Shown here: positions 12,825-25,800 of the stretch, one piece after another
Position numbering within the stretch: position 1 is the stretch's first letter
Layout: every line of letters starts with the position of its first letter
NCBI GenBank assembly: GCA_963693305.1
Contig: OY855905.1
Coordinates: 21,134,937 to 21,198,936 of the forward strand
Origin: Meandrina meandrites
Lineage: Eukaryota; Cnidaria; Anthozoa; Scleractinia; Meandrinidae
Length of the DNA: 64,000 bases
Direction: 5' to 3'
Notes under the pieces: model-generated
The model's database searches: none
What the model saw: only the letters and a program-made list of their open reading frames with translations
What the model was told of the DNA's origin: nothing
Program-made: the position numbers and the translations under genes

Positions 12825-15769
12825 TGCAACGGATTTGTCCCATCAAAAGTCCAAGTATATGTTTGATTTCTGACTAGACTCTGTTCAAAATCGCAGAATT
12901 GTTTTTTCTTTTTGGCAACCCTACATAGTCAAAAAATATCAAAAGAGATAGCCTACATTTCTCCTAGTTACCAGGCCCCTTTTAAAGGCGCATTTTTTTA
13001 TTTACTAGTTTATTCAATTAAGTCAAAAGAAACAATGAAAGTTGTGAAAAGTTTTTATTTGTTGTTTTGTACCATAAACTAAATTATAAAATACTGAAGT
13101 AAAAAGCAAATTATTTACAACATTCGAATGATTATACAACACTTTGGATTTTATGACTACATAATTCAAGTATCGACTACAAAATATCCGATACGAAAAG
13201 AGTGTAAGATAAAATATTTCAACGAATACTAGTACTTTAGGCGCTAAGTTACCAATAATAATAACCGCCTGTAAAGAAAACACGTAATAAAGGTCTTGTT
13301 TTGGAAAATAAAATTTGAGTTATTGACCACTCTCTGGCTGTAAACTCTACTTTCTTAACAAAATTGAAGTGATGAAACCGACGATTGAGTTGTAAACTTG
13401 AGCTAACTGCGGCAAGTTTTTAAAGCAGTTTTCCAAAGACTGTCGTCGTATTAACTAAGTAATCACGGAGCAAATCACAGCCGCTATAGAATAACGCAAC
13501 GGAACATGTAATCAACACATTGGCTTACATGTTTTTGATCACGTGTTCCATCACATTATTTTATACCGGCAATTCGTTCTATGATTATTTGTTAAAGGAG
13601 CATTTTGCAGCAAATTCTTCGACAGTGCTAGTTATGAAGCCCAAAATAGGGGCGAAAAGTGTCACAGTTACTTAGAAAGTCACTGGAGTAATTGAAATAA
13701 ACTCGCTCAGACAAAGTTAGATCGCAAGCAGACAAATCGGACGCAGGAAAACTTATTTCACTGCTTTCTATTGTGTAGTTTTGCCAGCTAGAGTTTGAAT
13801 CTCTTTAAAATTCGTTTCATGCAAAGTTTTTGAGATCATGAATCATTTCTTTGCGATTTAGTTCTGCTGAAGAAAAACTAACTCTAGAATTAACCTCTTA
13901 CTATCTTGTCTTGTACTCCTGGTTTTCTTTCTTTAAATATGTCTTGTCCTCTCTCCTGGATGTTGATCCATATTCGTAACACTGGAGCAGTATTGAGGGC
14001 ACTGAAAAAGAACAAACAAGCTAGTTTAAATGCGAGAATCTTGAGACGGGTGTTAAAAGGCAACATGTTGTCAATAACGTACTAAAACCAGTCAATTTTG
14101 TGTTGGACCAAACCGTAAAGGGCCGTAGGGAGTGGGGGGGGGGGGGGGCTGCGATGAGTGCGTCTACACCCCCTTACGCGCCGCAAAGGTCCGCTTAATC
14201 TGAGCGAGGGTTAAAATGACTCTCGGAATGCAGGAAATGTGGACTTTCACAACTTGATTTTTCAAAATTGCCCGGGGAAAAATACCCCCAGACCCCCCCT
14301 AGACACTCACGCTTCCGGCGCTCGCACCCACCCAAGCAAAATCCTTCCTATTGCCCTGTAACATTCTCTCGAGCTCAAACGCAGCCGCCGAAGCAAAACT
14401 TTCATTTACACAATTATGCAAAGCTGGTTTCCACATGATCGCTAGTGATTGTTGAGAAGTAATTTGAACTTGTGTATATTTTCACAAAATCCCAGTCTCA
14501 AAAAAAATGCAAAGACAAGATGAGCTTAGAATGCTTTGGATACAGTTTGTTGATCTCAGTCATTCGAACTGTGCTGCAGCGAGTGCGTTTGTTCGTGTTC
14601 GTGAACGTGAATGTGAACGAGACCGAATTATCAGCGTCGCGTGCACGTCACGTGGAAACACGCTGGTAAAATTTGCTGAATGTTTCTTTCGAAACTCGCT
14701 TTCTATAGATCTTCGTGACAAATGTCAGGATTAAATCAGAGATAACGAAAAAAGTTAGCAACGTAACTATTGGATAGGTGCTCATTAAAAATACAATGCT
14801 CTTTCTTCCTTGTGTTTGTTGCAGTGGTTAGAATTTGGCCATACCATACTAAAACGAACAGACGGAGGAGTTTGGTACTGGATTACCAAAAAAATTCTGC
14901 ATAGTATATAAAACAAAAAAAAACCTGCAAAGCTCACCTCATAAAACAAATATATTGGATAAGCAAAGAAAAAATTCCTTCATAACCTGAAGTTGGAAAA
15001 ATCTGGCTCAGAAAATATATTGGTTCATTCTTAGATTACAAGCAGCTCATCTTTTTTCGTAGTCCATAGAGAAGCGAAATAAAAAGCGAGGGGGGAAAAT
15101 CAGAGCGCGAAATCTGGGGACGACACGCGCGTCTCACCCCTTTCGTCAGGAGCCCCTGAGTTCGTCTTTTGATCGGTGTTCTGAAGCCTACGAGGTTGTT
15201 CTGTGCTGAAGCTCAAGAATTGGTATTGTTTCAAGACAACATGCCCAATTTGTATATACTCTCTCTACTTTTATCACCTTTCTGTTTAATATTGTAAGAG
15301 GAAATTAGATTTTGATCATTCATGTTGGTTTGTACAGGAGGTCAGCAAAATAATTGTTAAGCCTGGATGACTGATCCTGACATACCCTAACATTCTGATA
15401 ATAAGCGCTTCAAATATCAGACGACCCTCAGATATCCTCCTAAATGCCATGCATATATTAAGATTTAGCTCTTTTCTTTCCTCCTGTTTTTAGCTCCAGT
15501 CTGCTCTAGACTTTGTTTCGCATTCCACATAATAGTATGCTCAGAAAATTTTGATTTCGTTTGAAGATTGTAGAACTGTTCTGTGCTGAATAACGTTATT
15601 TGCGGTATTCTTTGGCGCACCTAAAATTTATTTAGACGCAAATCCCTTCCAAATACAATATCAACCACTGGTTTTTGACACGAGATTCTTCCCCAAAATT
15701 ATCAAATCCCAAAATTAGAACAAAAGTTAAATTAATCCAGGATTTGTCATTAGCCGTTTTAGAAATAGA
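12825..15769. other. intergenic, no gene seen
   Basis: AT-rich with a 15-base G run at 14,134-14,148. The frames near 14,472-14,734 overlap each other and show no domain or splice pattern. Confidence 0.45.
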
Positions 15770-16100
15770 GATGATTTGCCCGAGGGGGGGACTCCCATAT
15801 GGAAGAGAGGGGGATGCTCGTCGGGAATTTTGAATTTTACCCCTAAAAGAGACCAATCTGGGCGTGGCCGAAGCTAATGCAGACCCCTAAAAGAGACCAT
15901 ATAACGAATCAAGATTCTTTCTTTTTAGTTATTTCTTCGTGTGCAACTCTAAACGAGACCTTGACAGCTAAACATAATGACATTTTGCCAAGAACACCCT
16001 AAGCGAGACCAAAATCTGAAATTTACACCTCTAAACGAGACGACGAGCATCCCCGTACCTTTCAAATGGGAGACCCCCCCCCCCCCCCCCGGATGATTTG
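15770..16100. mobile_element. 313-bp non-autonomous element with 9-bp target duplication
   Basis: The direct repeat GATGATTTG occurs immediately outside both ends (15,770-15,778 and 16,092-16,100). Inside, imperfect TIRs pair a G-rich left end (GGGGGGGACTCCCATATGG) with a C-rich right end, and further in GGATGCTCGTCG pairs with CGACGAGCATCC. The interior repeats CTAAACGAGACC/CTAAAAGAGACC about five times. A 9-bp duplication fits Mutator-like elements, but the superfamily is inferred. Confidence 0.7.
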
Positions 16101-19020
16101 TGACGCCGAAATAAAAAAGATTCACTTTCAAACGACCAACGTTCTCTGAATGATTTCTCGATCTTCAGATATAATAACTGGAATTTTGAAGAAAATTTAA
16201 AGAAATCTCAAAGTGTATTTGAAAAATTGTTAATTAATAATAAAGAAAGATGGCGAATAGATTCGATTCAAAAATGCGATGGGCAACTACTAAGTTAACC
16301 AAATTACCAGCTCCAACATTTCCAGTTATGGTATGTATTCCTTTGGGAATTAATTTTTTCAAACGAGAAATGCCAAACCATATTTAAAAGCATCGGTTAC
16401 GAAAATTGGCCATGAACTACGGTCACTTCAACGATAGATAAAACTGTTGCATGGACACATAAATTGACTGATTGAATCGGTTAGTTGTATTGGTTCAGGC
16501 AAAGGGAAAAGAATGAATATTTCTTCGCAAAGTGAAAAGAGGAAACTTGTAAACCTAAACTGTTCAGTGCATGACCTCGTTCAAATCGTTTTCAGTTGGG
16601 ACCCGTACTGAGCATGCTGAGAAACTGTCCTGCATGCAGTTAGCTAAATGACCAAAACTGATCGAGCAAAAAGCAGGGGCGTAGCGTGGGTTTTTGAAGA
16701 TGTACGCACGATGAGGTATTTTTGTCTAAGCGCCGAAGGCGCTTGCAACTAGGGGGGTCTGGGGCCATGCTCCCCCAGAAAATTTTGAAATTTAGGGTCT
16801 CAGAAATGCCATCTCCCGGTTTTTCTGCGGGGCATTTTCAATAAATAATGCGGCAAAAATGCAGTAGAAAGTTGTTTATTTTAACCATTTCTCTATTGTT
16901 TTCTGTAAGCTAGAGTGTTACGAAAATAAAAAAAAAATAAAAAAACAACGGAGACAGGTCACAAGCAAAGGGCGAGGCGTCGACCCTTAAGACGGGCAAC
17001 ACTATCAATATCCACGTTCTTGTGTTTATGTATATGAAGTAGCTCAAGTCGCGGAGATATTCTTTGGATTCTCTAACACTAGGGCTTCACCGTTTGACCT
17101 CGCAAGAGGTATATTCCTAATCTCCATTGACGGCAAATACGTTTTGTTCTGAAGCCACACGTCATGGCATTGTAACGTTTCCTTCAAGAATACCTCTGGG
17201 GCTGGGGAAACTGGTGGGGCTGGCTGACCTTGAGGGAGGGGTACATGAGGCGTTTTTTCCTATTTTTAATTACCATTCAAATGCATCTTGCCATTAGTGG
17301 CCAGCACTGAATGATTAATGCTTGGATAAACGGAAATAATAAAAAACGCCCAAATATGAAATTATCAGCCAGCAAATTTAATGAGAAAAACGTTTTTAGG
17401 CAATTCCAAAAAAAAAAAAACATTTTTCTCAGATGTCAGCTGTACGCACGGGCGTACGTGTGTATATGGACGCTACGCCCCACTTGCAAAAAGATCAAAA
17501 GCGAATAAAATTAATTCATGTGCATACATATCATAGACCTTGTTTAAGAAACTACTGTTTTGGAAACAATTCCCGAATTTTAATTTTCATAAGCGATCAT
17601 TCAGAAACCAGCTTTAGTTTATTCTCGGCGACCCATGAGCAGATAACGGGGAAGGGGATGGAGGGGTGGAGGAGGTGGGGATGCATGGATAGAAGGGGTG
17701 GTGAAAGTTGAAATGGTACGCTGCCAACCTATATATCTTCGTCACACGTACCAAGTATCTGTTCTTGCCTCAGAGGATAGCCTATTTTCTTCCACTTTTC
17801 ACTATAGTAAGCTGTCTTACCTTAATTGACGCATTTTTTTTAAGAGTAGCTACTTGTCGTGTCCAGTCATTTGAGATGCATGTTCCTTAACGGACCTCAT
17901 ACCACCTGCGGGTATAGAAAAAATATTTGAGTAAATGCCATCCATGAACCGGTCTCAAAAGTAATCACGAGGGATCGAAACAGCGTAAATGTTAAAGGAC
18001 AACGCATAGTGAATTTGTCACTGCAAGGTTATATTTGGAGCTTTGGTTGACGTTGTCGTTTTGTATTTTAATAAAAGATGCATTAGTTTTAAAAAACGGA
18101 CAAAATTGTTTGGCGAATTTTCTCGTTTTGGTTTAGCAGACTTGAGAAAACCTGCTCGCTTTTGTCATTGAGTCTAATATCATGTAATGCTTATATATTA
18201 GTCAACAATACTTTAGAATGTTTATCTTCTTGTATTACGTGTTTATGTCAGCCAAGCCAAACTTGTAGAAACGATATAAATTCATGGTAAAAATGGAAGA
18301 ATTTGCTTTGGATAGTTGCTTCACAAATTAATGAATATTTCCGCATTATTTTGCAACATTTGCCGACTTCATTTTCTCCAGAACTCTTTCTTTGTCCCGC
18401 CCTACAACAACTTAAACTTTTACCTTGCTCGTAAGCTGAAAGCTTAACGGTGTTGCATGAGTCCCAGCCTGTAAATGTGGCAGTTCTTTCACATTAGCAA
18501 ACGTCCCTCCATGCTTATGACTTTCCTACTGACATGTAGCGCCGCTTCAGTCCTCCATTTCTTAAGAAAATTTCTCCCTTTGAAGAAGTCGAACAGTCCC
18601 AACCACGAGGAGTCGAAGAATAAAATGCAAATTAGAAAAATCACGCTTCAACTCTGCACGTGCAAATGGTATTGGGAGGCTCCTGTGCCTATTGTTGATT
18701 TGAATAAATTTGGCGAAAGCAAACGTATTTTTTGTTATAGGGAAAAGTTTCATTATATCGTCGACCGTATTCCATAGACTCTACGGGAAATATTAGGATT
18801 TTTTGTGGAACTTTATTTTTATTTGCCCATTTCACCGATTTGTTTATTTTATTTTGAAAAGCGCGCCCATTTTGCCGAAATCCCGTCAAAATTTGCGTGA
18901 CGAGCACAAACAACGGCTGCGAAGGAGACTAGTCAAATAGTTTCACAAAATAGATAAAAATGTGCCTCCTGCACAGGACAGGTCTAGAGAAGGAAACTGC
19001 CATGGCCATCAATTTGTCAA
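16101..19020. other. intergenic, repeat fragments
   Basis: At 16,672-16,830 is a GGGGCGTAGCGTGGGTTTTT... stretch with a small palindrome (AAGCGCCGAAGGCGCTT) that looks like a dispersed repeat. The frames near 18,475-18,777 overlap on both strands and match nothing I know. Confidence 0.4.
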
Positions 19021-19136
19021 TACAGGGGAACCCCGTTAATACGGACACCAAGGGGACATGTCAAAGTGTCCGTATTATCGGGGTGTCCGTATTAAGCGGG
19101 TGTCCGTAGAGCAGGGTTCCATTGTATTTGTTGTCA
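19021..19136. mobile_element. short TA-flanked MITE
   Basis: 112 bp bounded by TA on both sides. The ends read CAGGGGAACCCCG and, reversed, CAATGGAACCCTG. The inside repeats GTGTCCGTATTA and its complement several times. It resembles Tigger/mariner-type miniature elements. Confidence 0.55.
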
Positions 19137-19791
19137 TTAAAAAGGATTTTCCCTGCCGTGTTTTGATCCTCCAGCTTGGCTGCGAAGAGTCTATATACTA
19201 GGCTTGGATTACTGCCAATGCTTTTACTACCAAAAAAAGCCGTGCAAAATATGTTTGGTGAAATTCTAATTTTGCGATGGAGTCCTCGGTGTCCAACTCT
19301 TTGTCAGCTTTTTTCTTCCGTTTAGTCAAAGCATCATAATTCTAAGGGAACAGACCACGAACGCAATAGTCACAATAGTAGCTCCTGGAAATGTCTAATC
19401 GCCGTAACCGTTGATCAGTACGATACCTAAGATGCTTGCATTTCTACAATTGGTTCCGGCTCCATTATTGAACCAGTATCTCTCTCCTTTCCGTTCTTTC
19501 CAATGCGAGGGAGTTGCTGATAAAAAGAAGGGAGAAAGTGATAAGGAAACGCAAGAATCATATGCTTCCACAAGGAATGGAGGACTTAATTATATATTCA
19601 AATCCAAAACTGGCCATGGGCGATGCTTTAGTAACTAATATTCGCTCATATTCGCTCCCTTGCTGTGCTGACATTTTAAAAATTCCTTTGCGTTTCATCG
19701 TCATTCCAGCCAGCCTCGTTCCCACTCAATTTGGAACTTCCAGCCTCGTTTTGACAATCGTTGTTGCTGTGGAAACCCATTTTCGACCACG

Positions 19792-19801
19792 AAGATGGCG
19801 G
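19792..19801 (+). promoter_or_regulatory. YY1-like motif over the BTBD16 start codon
   Basis: AAGATGGCGG matches the YY1 consensus core (AAnATGGCGG) and contains the start ATG at 19,795. No TATA box is seen upstream. YY1 sites just downstream of the start site of TATA-less promoters are well known in animals; activity here is inferred from the motif. Confidence 0.45.
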
Positions 19802-22800
19802 ACGTTCATGTGGAAAGTTATGGTCATATGCGAAATAATGTCCTCTCAGGAACGCCTTCTCCTTTACCTCGACCTTATTTACCGTCCTTGCCACCTGCAA
19901 AAACCAACAAACCTTCTTACTCAAGGTAAAAACGCGTTATTTGGGCAATACTGTTTGCAAATTCCTTTATGGCGGCAAAGCACTTGATCGCGCGCGGATT
20001 TGCGTTTGTTGACAAATTCCAACAGTTGATCGCTGCTTCGATGAATTATTTTCTGCAGATTTGTCATCGAGGCCCCATTTTCGGCCCTGGCTGGCGTGGT
20101 TGCAGATGCACGAGATCCTCCGAAGGTAAAATGTGTTCCGTGAAAAGATTAATTTAAAGAAGGGTGTGAGGTTAATTGAATAATAGGCTATCATGGGAAT
20201 TGTTTTATACTAAAAGTCGGTATCAATTTTGGACAACTCAACCTACAGAAAACTTATATCGAAAGTGCTTCATTGTGGTAAGGCAAAGCATCTTACTGCT
20301 CGATCAAGACCGCTACTGTATCTTCAGTGAATGATCCTCTTATAAAAATATTTGGATCAGGACTATCCGGCATCTCGTTGGGGAATTTTAAATATTTACA
20401 TTGTAGCATTTATTTTAGGGAAATATGTATATAACATATCTGACTTGATATAGAATGCTGTAAATAAACCGCTGTTCACAGTGCATCTTCATACTCATTT
20501 TATATTTCTCAAATCAATCAACAAGGACATTTTATATAGTTATAATTTATAAACAGAAGGCAAACAATCAATTCAAGAACTTCACAAAATTTTGTTGAAA
20601 ATGATCGCTTCTATAAGGGATCAGGTACATAGAGCACTTAGCAATTAGCAAAAAAAGCAGAGATTTCAAAGTTGAATTCTTTTTTAAAGGTCAGCTAATT
20701 TTGAGAAAACTGTTACCATTGATTGATCAAATCAACTGGTTACATGTGATTTTTCACTGGCAAAATAATGGTATTAAGGACGTTCGCGCGAAAATTTTCT
20801 AGTCGATAGATTTTTCTAATTTTTTTACTGAGGACGGATAATGAGTTACTTGTGTCAGAAATACAAAAAAAAGTGGGGGTCACCGACTTCGTTTCAGAGA
20901 TAAAGTCTGTAGAAAACTACCCTGATTTTGAAAAATTGGCGCACGTAATTTCGCACGGCTTTCAAGGTTTGTAGTTTAAATTATCAATGATGAGAAAACG
21001 GAAGCAAACGATCTTGGTGATATTTTGAAGAAGTGCGTCTGTTGCGTAAATAATTTTAAGTGTTGCCATCTTTTATGCAAAACTTAGCCCTGGAAGAGGC
21101 ATTTGAACCCGTCGTACGACAAAACGAAAAGGTCAAAAAGCGGAATTCGAACGTGCGTGGGGCAAAAAAAAACAACCTTTTAATCGATAGATTTTTTTCA
21201 TTTTCTCACAAAACGTAGATAATCGTTAACAAAAGTGATCTGTTAAGAAAAAAGTAGGGGTCACCGACCATTTAAGCTGGCAAACTGCAAGCGAAGTTAT
21301 CGCAACGGCTACTCACCCTATATGTGGTTGGAAAGTTTCCTCAGCGCGCGCGCTCGATGCATGACGTGGCGTAGCGTTGCGACAGGAATTACGTGCGCAG
21401 TAAGGATGCGCATAAACAATTAGCGCGAACGTCCTTAAAGCATTGCAATAAATTTAAGCAGATATATTGTCTCACTGATATCTGGTGGTGATACAAATTT
21501 ATGGTACTGTAGGGTTGTTCACAAAGAAAATATTAAAATATGTTGTTTGAAAGTGAAAACAAAATGAATGGACTATTTGAAAGGATAAAAATCAGCCTGA
21601 TAAATAAGTTTGAATGTGTTTCGTGCTGTTGTGCTGCTCTATTACCAGCTATGTACAGGAGATAATGCCTTGGTTATTTGGCACGTTAACCTAACCCTGT
21701 TTCCCATGAATGCCGTATCTCATTTTGTAATTTAGAATGCTGTGATTTCAGTAGAAATTTTGTTTGAAATTGATATGCATATAAGCATTTCACGTATTTT
21801 TGGTTTGCTTATTTATTAAATACCCTATATTGGGGACCAACAACCCATCAAATGTGTATGCTCAAGAGATGCCTGGGAAGGGGGATGAGCATTCTTTAGA
21901 ATTGTCCGAGCCATTAACGGTAAAAGCTCTGTGAAGCCCTTACCTTAAATACCTAGTTTGTAAATTGTCATGCTTTACTATCAACAGAAAGTAGGGGGAA
22001 GGACTTATTTAGGGGGCTTACTGAATGGGGTAGACTATAGAGTGTTTTCATGTGACATCATGGCAGCCATATTCATTTGGTGTTCCAAAACAAAGAAACA
22101 GCAAAAGTCATCTTTTGTTTTGCAAACCAATTAATATGGTGGCTGGTCATGTGAGTGAAAACGCTCTACATGTATTAGCCTTTCCTTTTAAAGGTACTAT
22201 TAAATTAATAGTATCAGTAGAGTAGGCATTTAAAACTAGTGAACAACCAAAGTCGAGGGGGAACTGTAGGAGGAACGACATAAAGACAGACTGTGCTTGC
22301 TTCTGTAACAGACAAGTTTGAATCTCCCGCTGCACCATCATCAGAGATTTGGGATTGGTTTACAGACAATAGGCTGTATCAGAAAACTGTCAGCAACTTT
22401 GATGAGTAATCTGAATAGCAACAAGCACTTTTCAGTGTGCTAGCTATTTTGCAGTATTGACAAGCAACAAAGAGAGACAGTTTTGCTACTGCATTTATTG
22501 GGATGTAAAGGCCTGGCCAAATGGAGATGCAAGTAGGCGCAAGTTTTCACTACGACTTGCGTGCACTTGCGTTGACTAGCGATGACTCGTGCTCACTTTG
22601 GTCGAGATCAAATTTGCACGCATGTCAACCCAATTTTATACCGTTTGGCCACCCAATGCAAGTCAATGCAAGTGTTGTTGTTTACTTCAAGTACTGAATT
22701 ACAGTGCATGCAGTAGCATTTAAATGTTTTTTTTTTGACAACTTGCACGCACTTACGAGTAGACTTGCGAGTCCATTTGGCCAACCAATGCAAGTCTGTG

Positions 22801-25800
22801 CGCAAGTTCAACTTGCAACTACTTGCGTTAGCGTTTGGCCCTGAGTGCTTAAAGTTGACAACCCCGCTTTATTTTAAATGAATTCCCAAACTTGGTAGGC
22901 AGGTTTATCTGAATGTCTCTGTTACAGAAATAAGTGCAGTCCCTCTTTCTTTTTCTGTCCTGATTGTTGGATAATTATTTTCTGTGATTCTCTATTTTTT
23001 GTTTGCTAGTTTTTGCCACCTCAACTGACTAAAAAGGGACAGCTGGCATTCTGTAGAGAAGGGTGCTCAAAAGAGAGGGTGTGGGAGGGGGAGGGGGCTT
23101 AAATAGAGCTAAATTCCTGGTACTTGGATCTGGACGTGTACTGGAAAAAAGTGCTCAGTGATCTGGAAAAATGCCCTTTATCAGAAGGGGGAAATGCTTA
23201 AAATAAATAAAATACATGGAATATAAATTCTTGGGAATTACTATTGCAGCCACCTTTGCTACCACGCAGTAGAAACAGGATTCAAGTTGGATGTACCAAC
23301 CGATGGAGGCTACCAAACATGCTTGGCAGTGACCTGCTAGGCTCCTCTCAAGCTATCAAGTCTGTGACAAGCTCTTATAATGACACAATTATGGCTGTCA
23401 TGACTGGTAAGGACATTAAGCTAACTTAGTTTTTGTCTGTGCATTTGTGTGTTGTTGTATGTGTTTATTTAAGTCCTATATGTACCTGACCTCTATACAA
23501 ATTACTGAAGTAAACACTAAGGATGGCTGCCTTGTTTCTCATAAGCCAATGGTGGTTATTTCGGGCAGCCATGTACTCATTTAATTTCATTCTTCCTAGT
23601 TTTGTTAAAGTAATTTAATTTAATTTAATTTAATTTAGGGTACAAATAAAGTTGTTGTTGATCAAAAGTTTGTCATTTAATTTATGCATTAATATTTTTA
23701 ACTGATTTACCACTGACATCAAATCATTGTCTTATCTTCTAACACCAGTAGGTGCATAAGGCTACCACTTTAATTTGCATTAATCATTGTTAAATAAATG
23801 TAACTTCTGGATTCTGTAAGAACAGGTTTTTACAGGGCAGGGTCAATAATTAGCCCTTTGCTCAACCCTCAATCTGGAGGATCGGACCAGGGATCACTCT
23901 TTGTATGGTCTCTACCCTTTCTCCTGTTTGGCATGGGTGACCCTTCCAAGACTGACCAACCACTATAACTCTATGGGACATGAATTTACTGCCCCACCAT
24001 GATTAGGTGGTGATCTAATTTGGAGCAGTTACCACACAAATAGATTGAAAAAAAATTCACAGACTGAGGTGGTGAGAAAGCCCAAAAAGAAAACAATTTT
24101 ATTTATTGCATAAAGCTTTTACGGCTTCCTTGTTACGTAGTAATGTTTGATTAAAAAAAACTATTGCAACCTTTTCAGTTTTGTTGAATGTACAATCATG
24201 TAACATTTTTATTTACCATTTCAGTGCTAGTTTACATGTACCTGGAAATTGCTGATCCATATAGCTTTGTTAGCAGCAAACATCTTCTAATAACTTTTTT
24301 TACTGTCAACTTTAGCTGATTGTCCAATGACGGCATGCAACTATGCAGACTTAGGTGGAGAAAGGTCCTACAAGAGTCCTATGCACTCCTTGATTTCTCC
24401 CAGATTTCTGAAGTCGCAGCCAGTGCCTGGTCACTCAACCAGTGGGAGGGAGTTTTTAGACCGTCGGCTTATTCAGTCTCAGCCAGCGTCACATTCTGGA
24501 TCACCTAGGTTGGTTTGAACAGTGTGTATACTTAGTCTAAATTATATCCCATTCACACCAAAGCTAAGACCTCTTTAAAAGCTGTAAGTTTAGTTGAACA
24601 CAGTTTTAAATTGTTTTCTTTGTTGCAGTTGCCAGCTGATGTTAGTTGACTTTAAACTACAGTGAAAGTACAAGTTAGGGCTTAGTGAACCCTTTAATTT
24701 ATCACACTGATATCCACACCAAACCAACCAAGTTATAAAATGGGCTGGGGAACAACTTGTGATGGACAAGCATCCCAATCCATGGGAAATTTAAGCAATA
24801 CTGCTCTGTCACGTCATTCTAAAGAAATTACATGCAGGAGTATAAATTCCAGTAATCACTGATGAGCAATTATGCTGGCTCCAATCCCTACATTGTATGT
24901 TTGACATGGATGTAATTTAGAGTTTACCAAATAAATTATTATCATTGAGCTTCAAAATTAATGTTAACATAAAAATGTTGTTACATGCATGTATATGTTG
25001 TGGTTTGAATTTATCTTGTGGTTTAAAATTTTTCAAACCAGCTTGGTTTTGATTTTTCATTGTCCCATATTCATTACCATAACCTGAAACAAAGGAAAAT
25101 AAAATCAAACTGGTTTGAAAAATGTTAAACCATAGATAAATTTATAGACTGTTCACAGCCCTCTATTTTTTCGTGTTTTTTTTTTTTTTTCGATCAATGA
25201 GCGCGCGGTGAGAACGACTAGAAAACTGGACGCCAGCGCAAAACGGAAGAAGCAAGGGGGTGGGGGGCGGGGAGCGAAAAAAATAGAGGGGCTGTAGACA
25301 TCTTTGAAAATATTGAATTTCCCGTTTCTCCAGAAACGGAAAATTCCCATTGGTTGAAAGGCGGCAAAAGTGTCATGACCTTGACAACGGCCGATCATGA
25401 TTGCTTGCAGGCGCGTCTTGCGGTTCGCTCGAGTTGTCATTGCTGTGTTTTGCGATGGATCGATAATCTATTGGAACGCTCGTTGGAGAGATTTCCAAAC
25501 GTTTCGTCTCTCAAAGACAAGCAGAAAGAGGCCGTTCGCCACCTTCTCTGTTCGAAGGACGTAGTTGGAATTTTACCGACTGGTGCCGGATGTTATGACA
25601 AAACAAATGCAAGAAGATGGGAATGTTGTTGTTCTTGTTGTAGCGGTACTACAGTCAAAAGAAATGAACCTTCTTGCTTGAGGCTGCTTTGACGGGTTTT
25701 GCTTGCGTTGTTCAGGATTCTTTGGCGAATCTTTCGCTCGCTTCCCGCCCCCTCCCTCGGCGCGCTCTCGCTTCGCGCTCGCTTCGTTTGCTTTTTTGCA

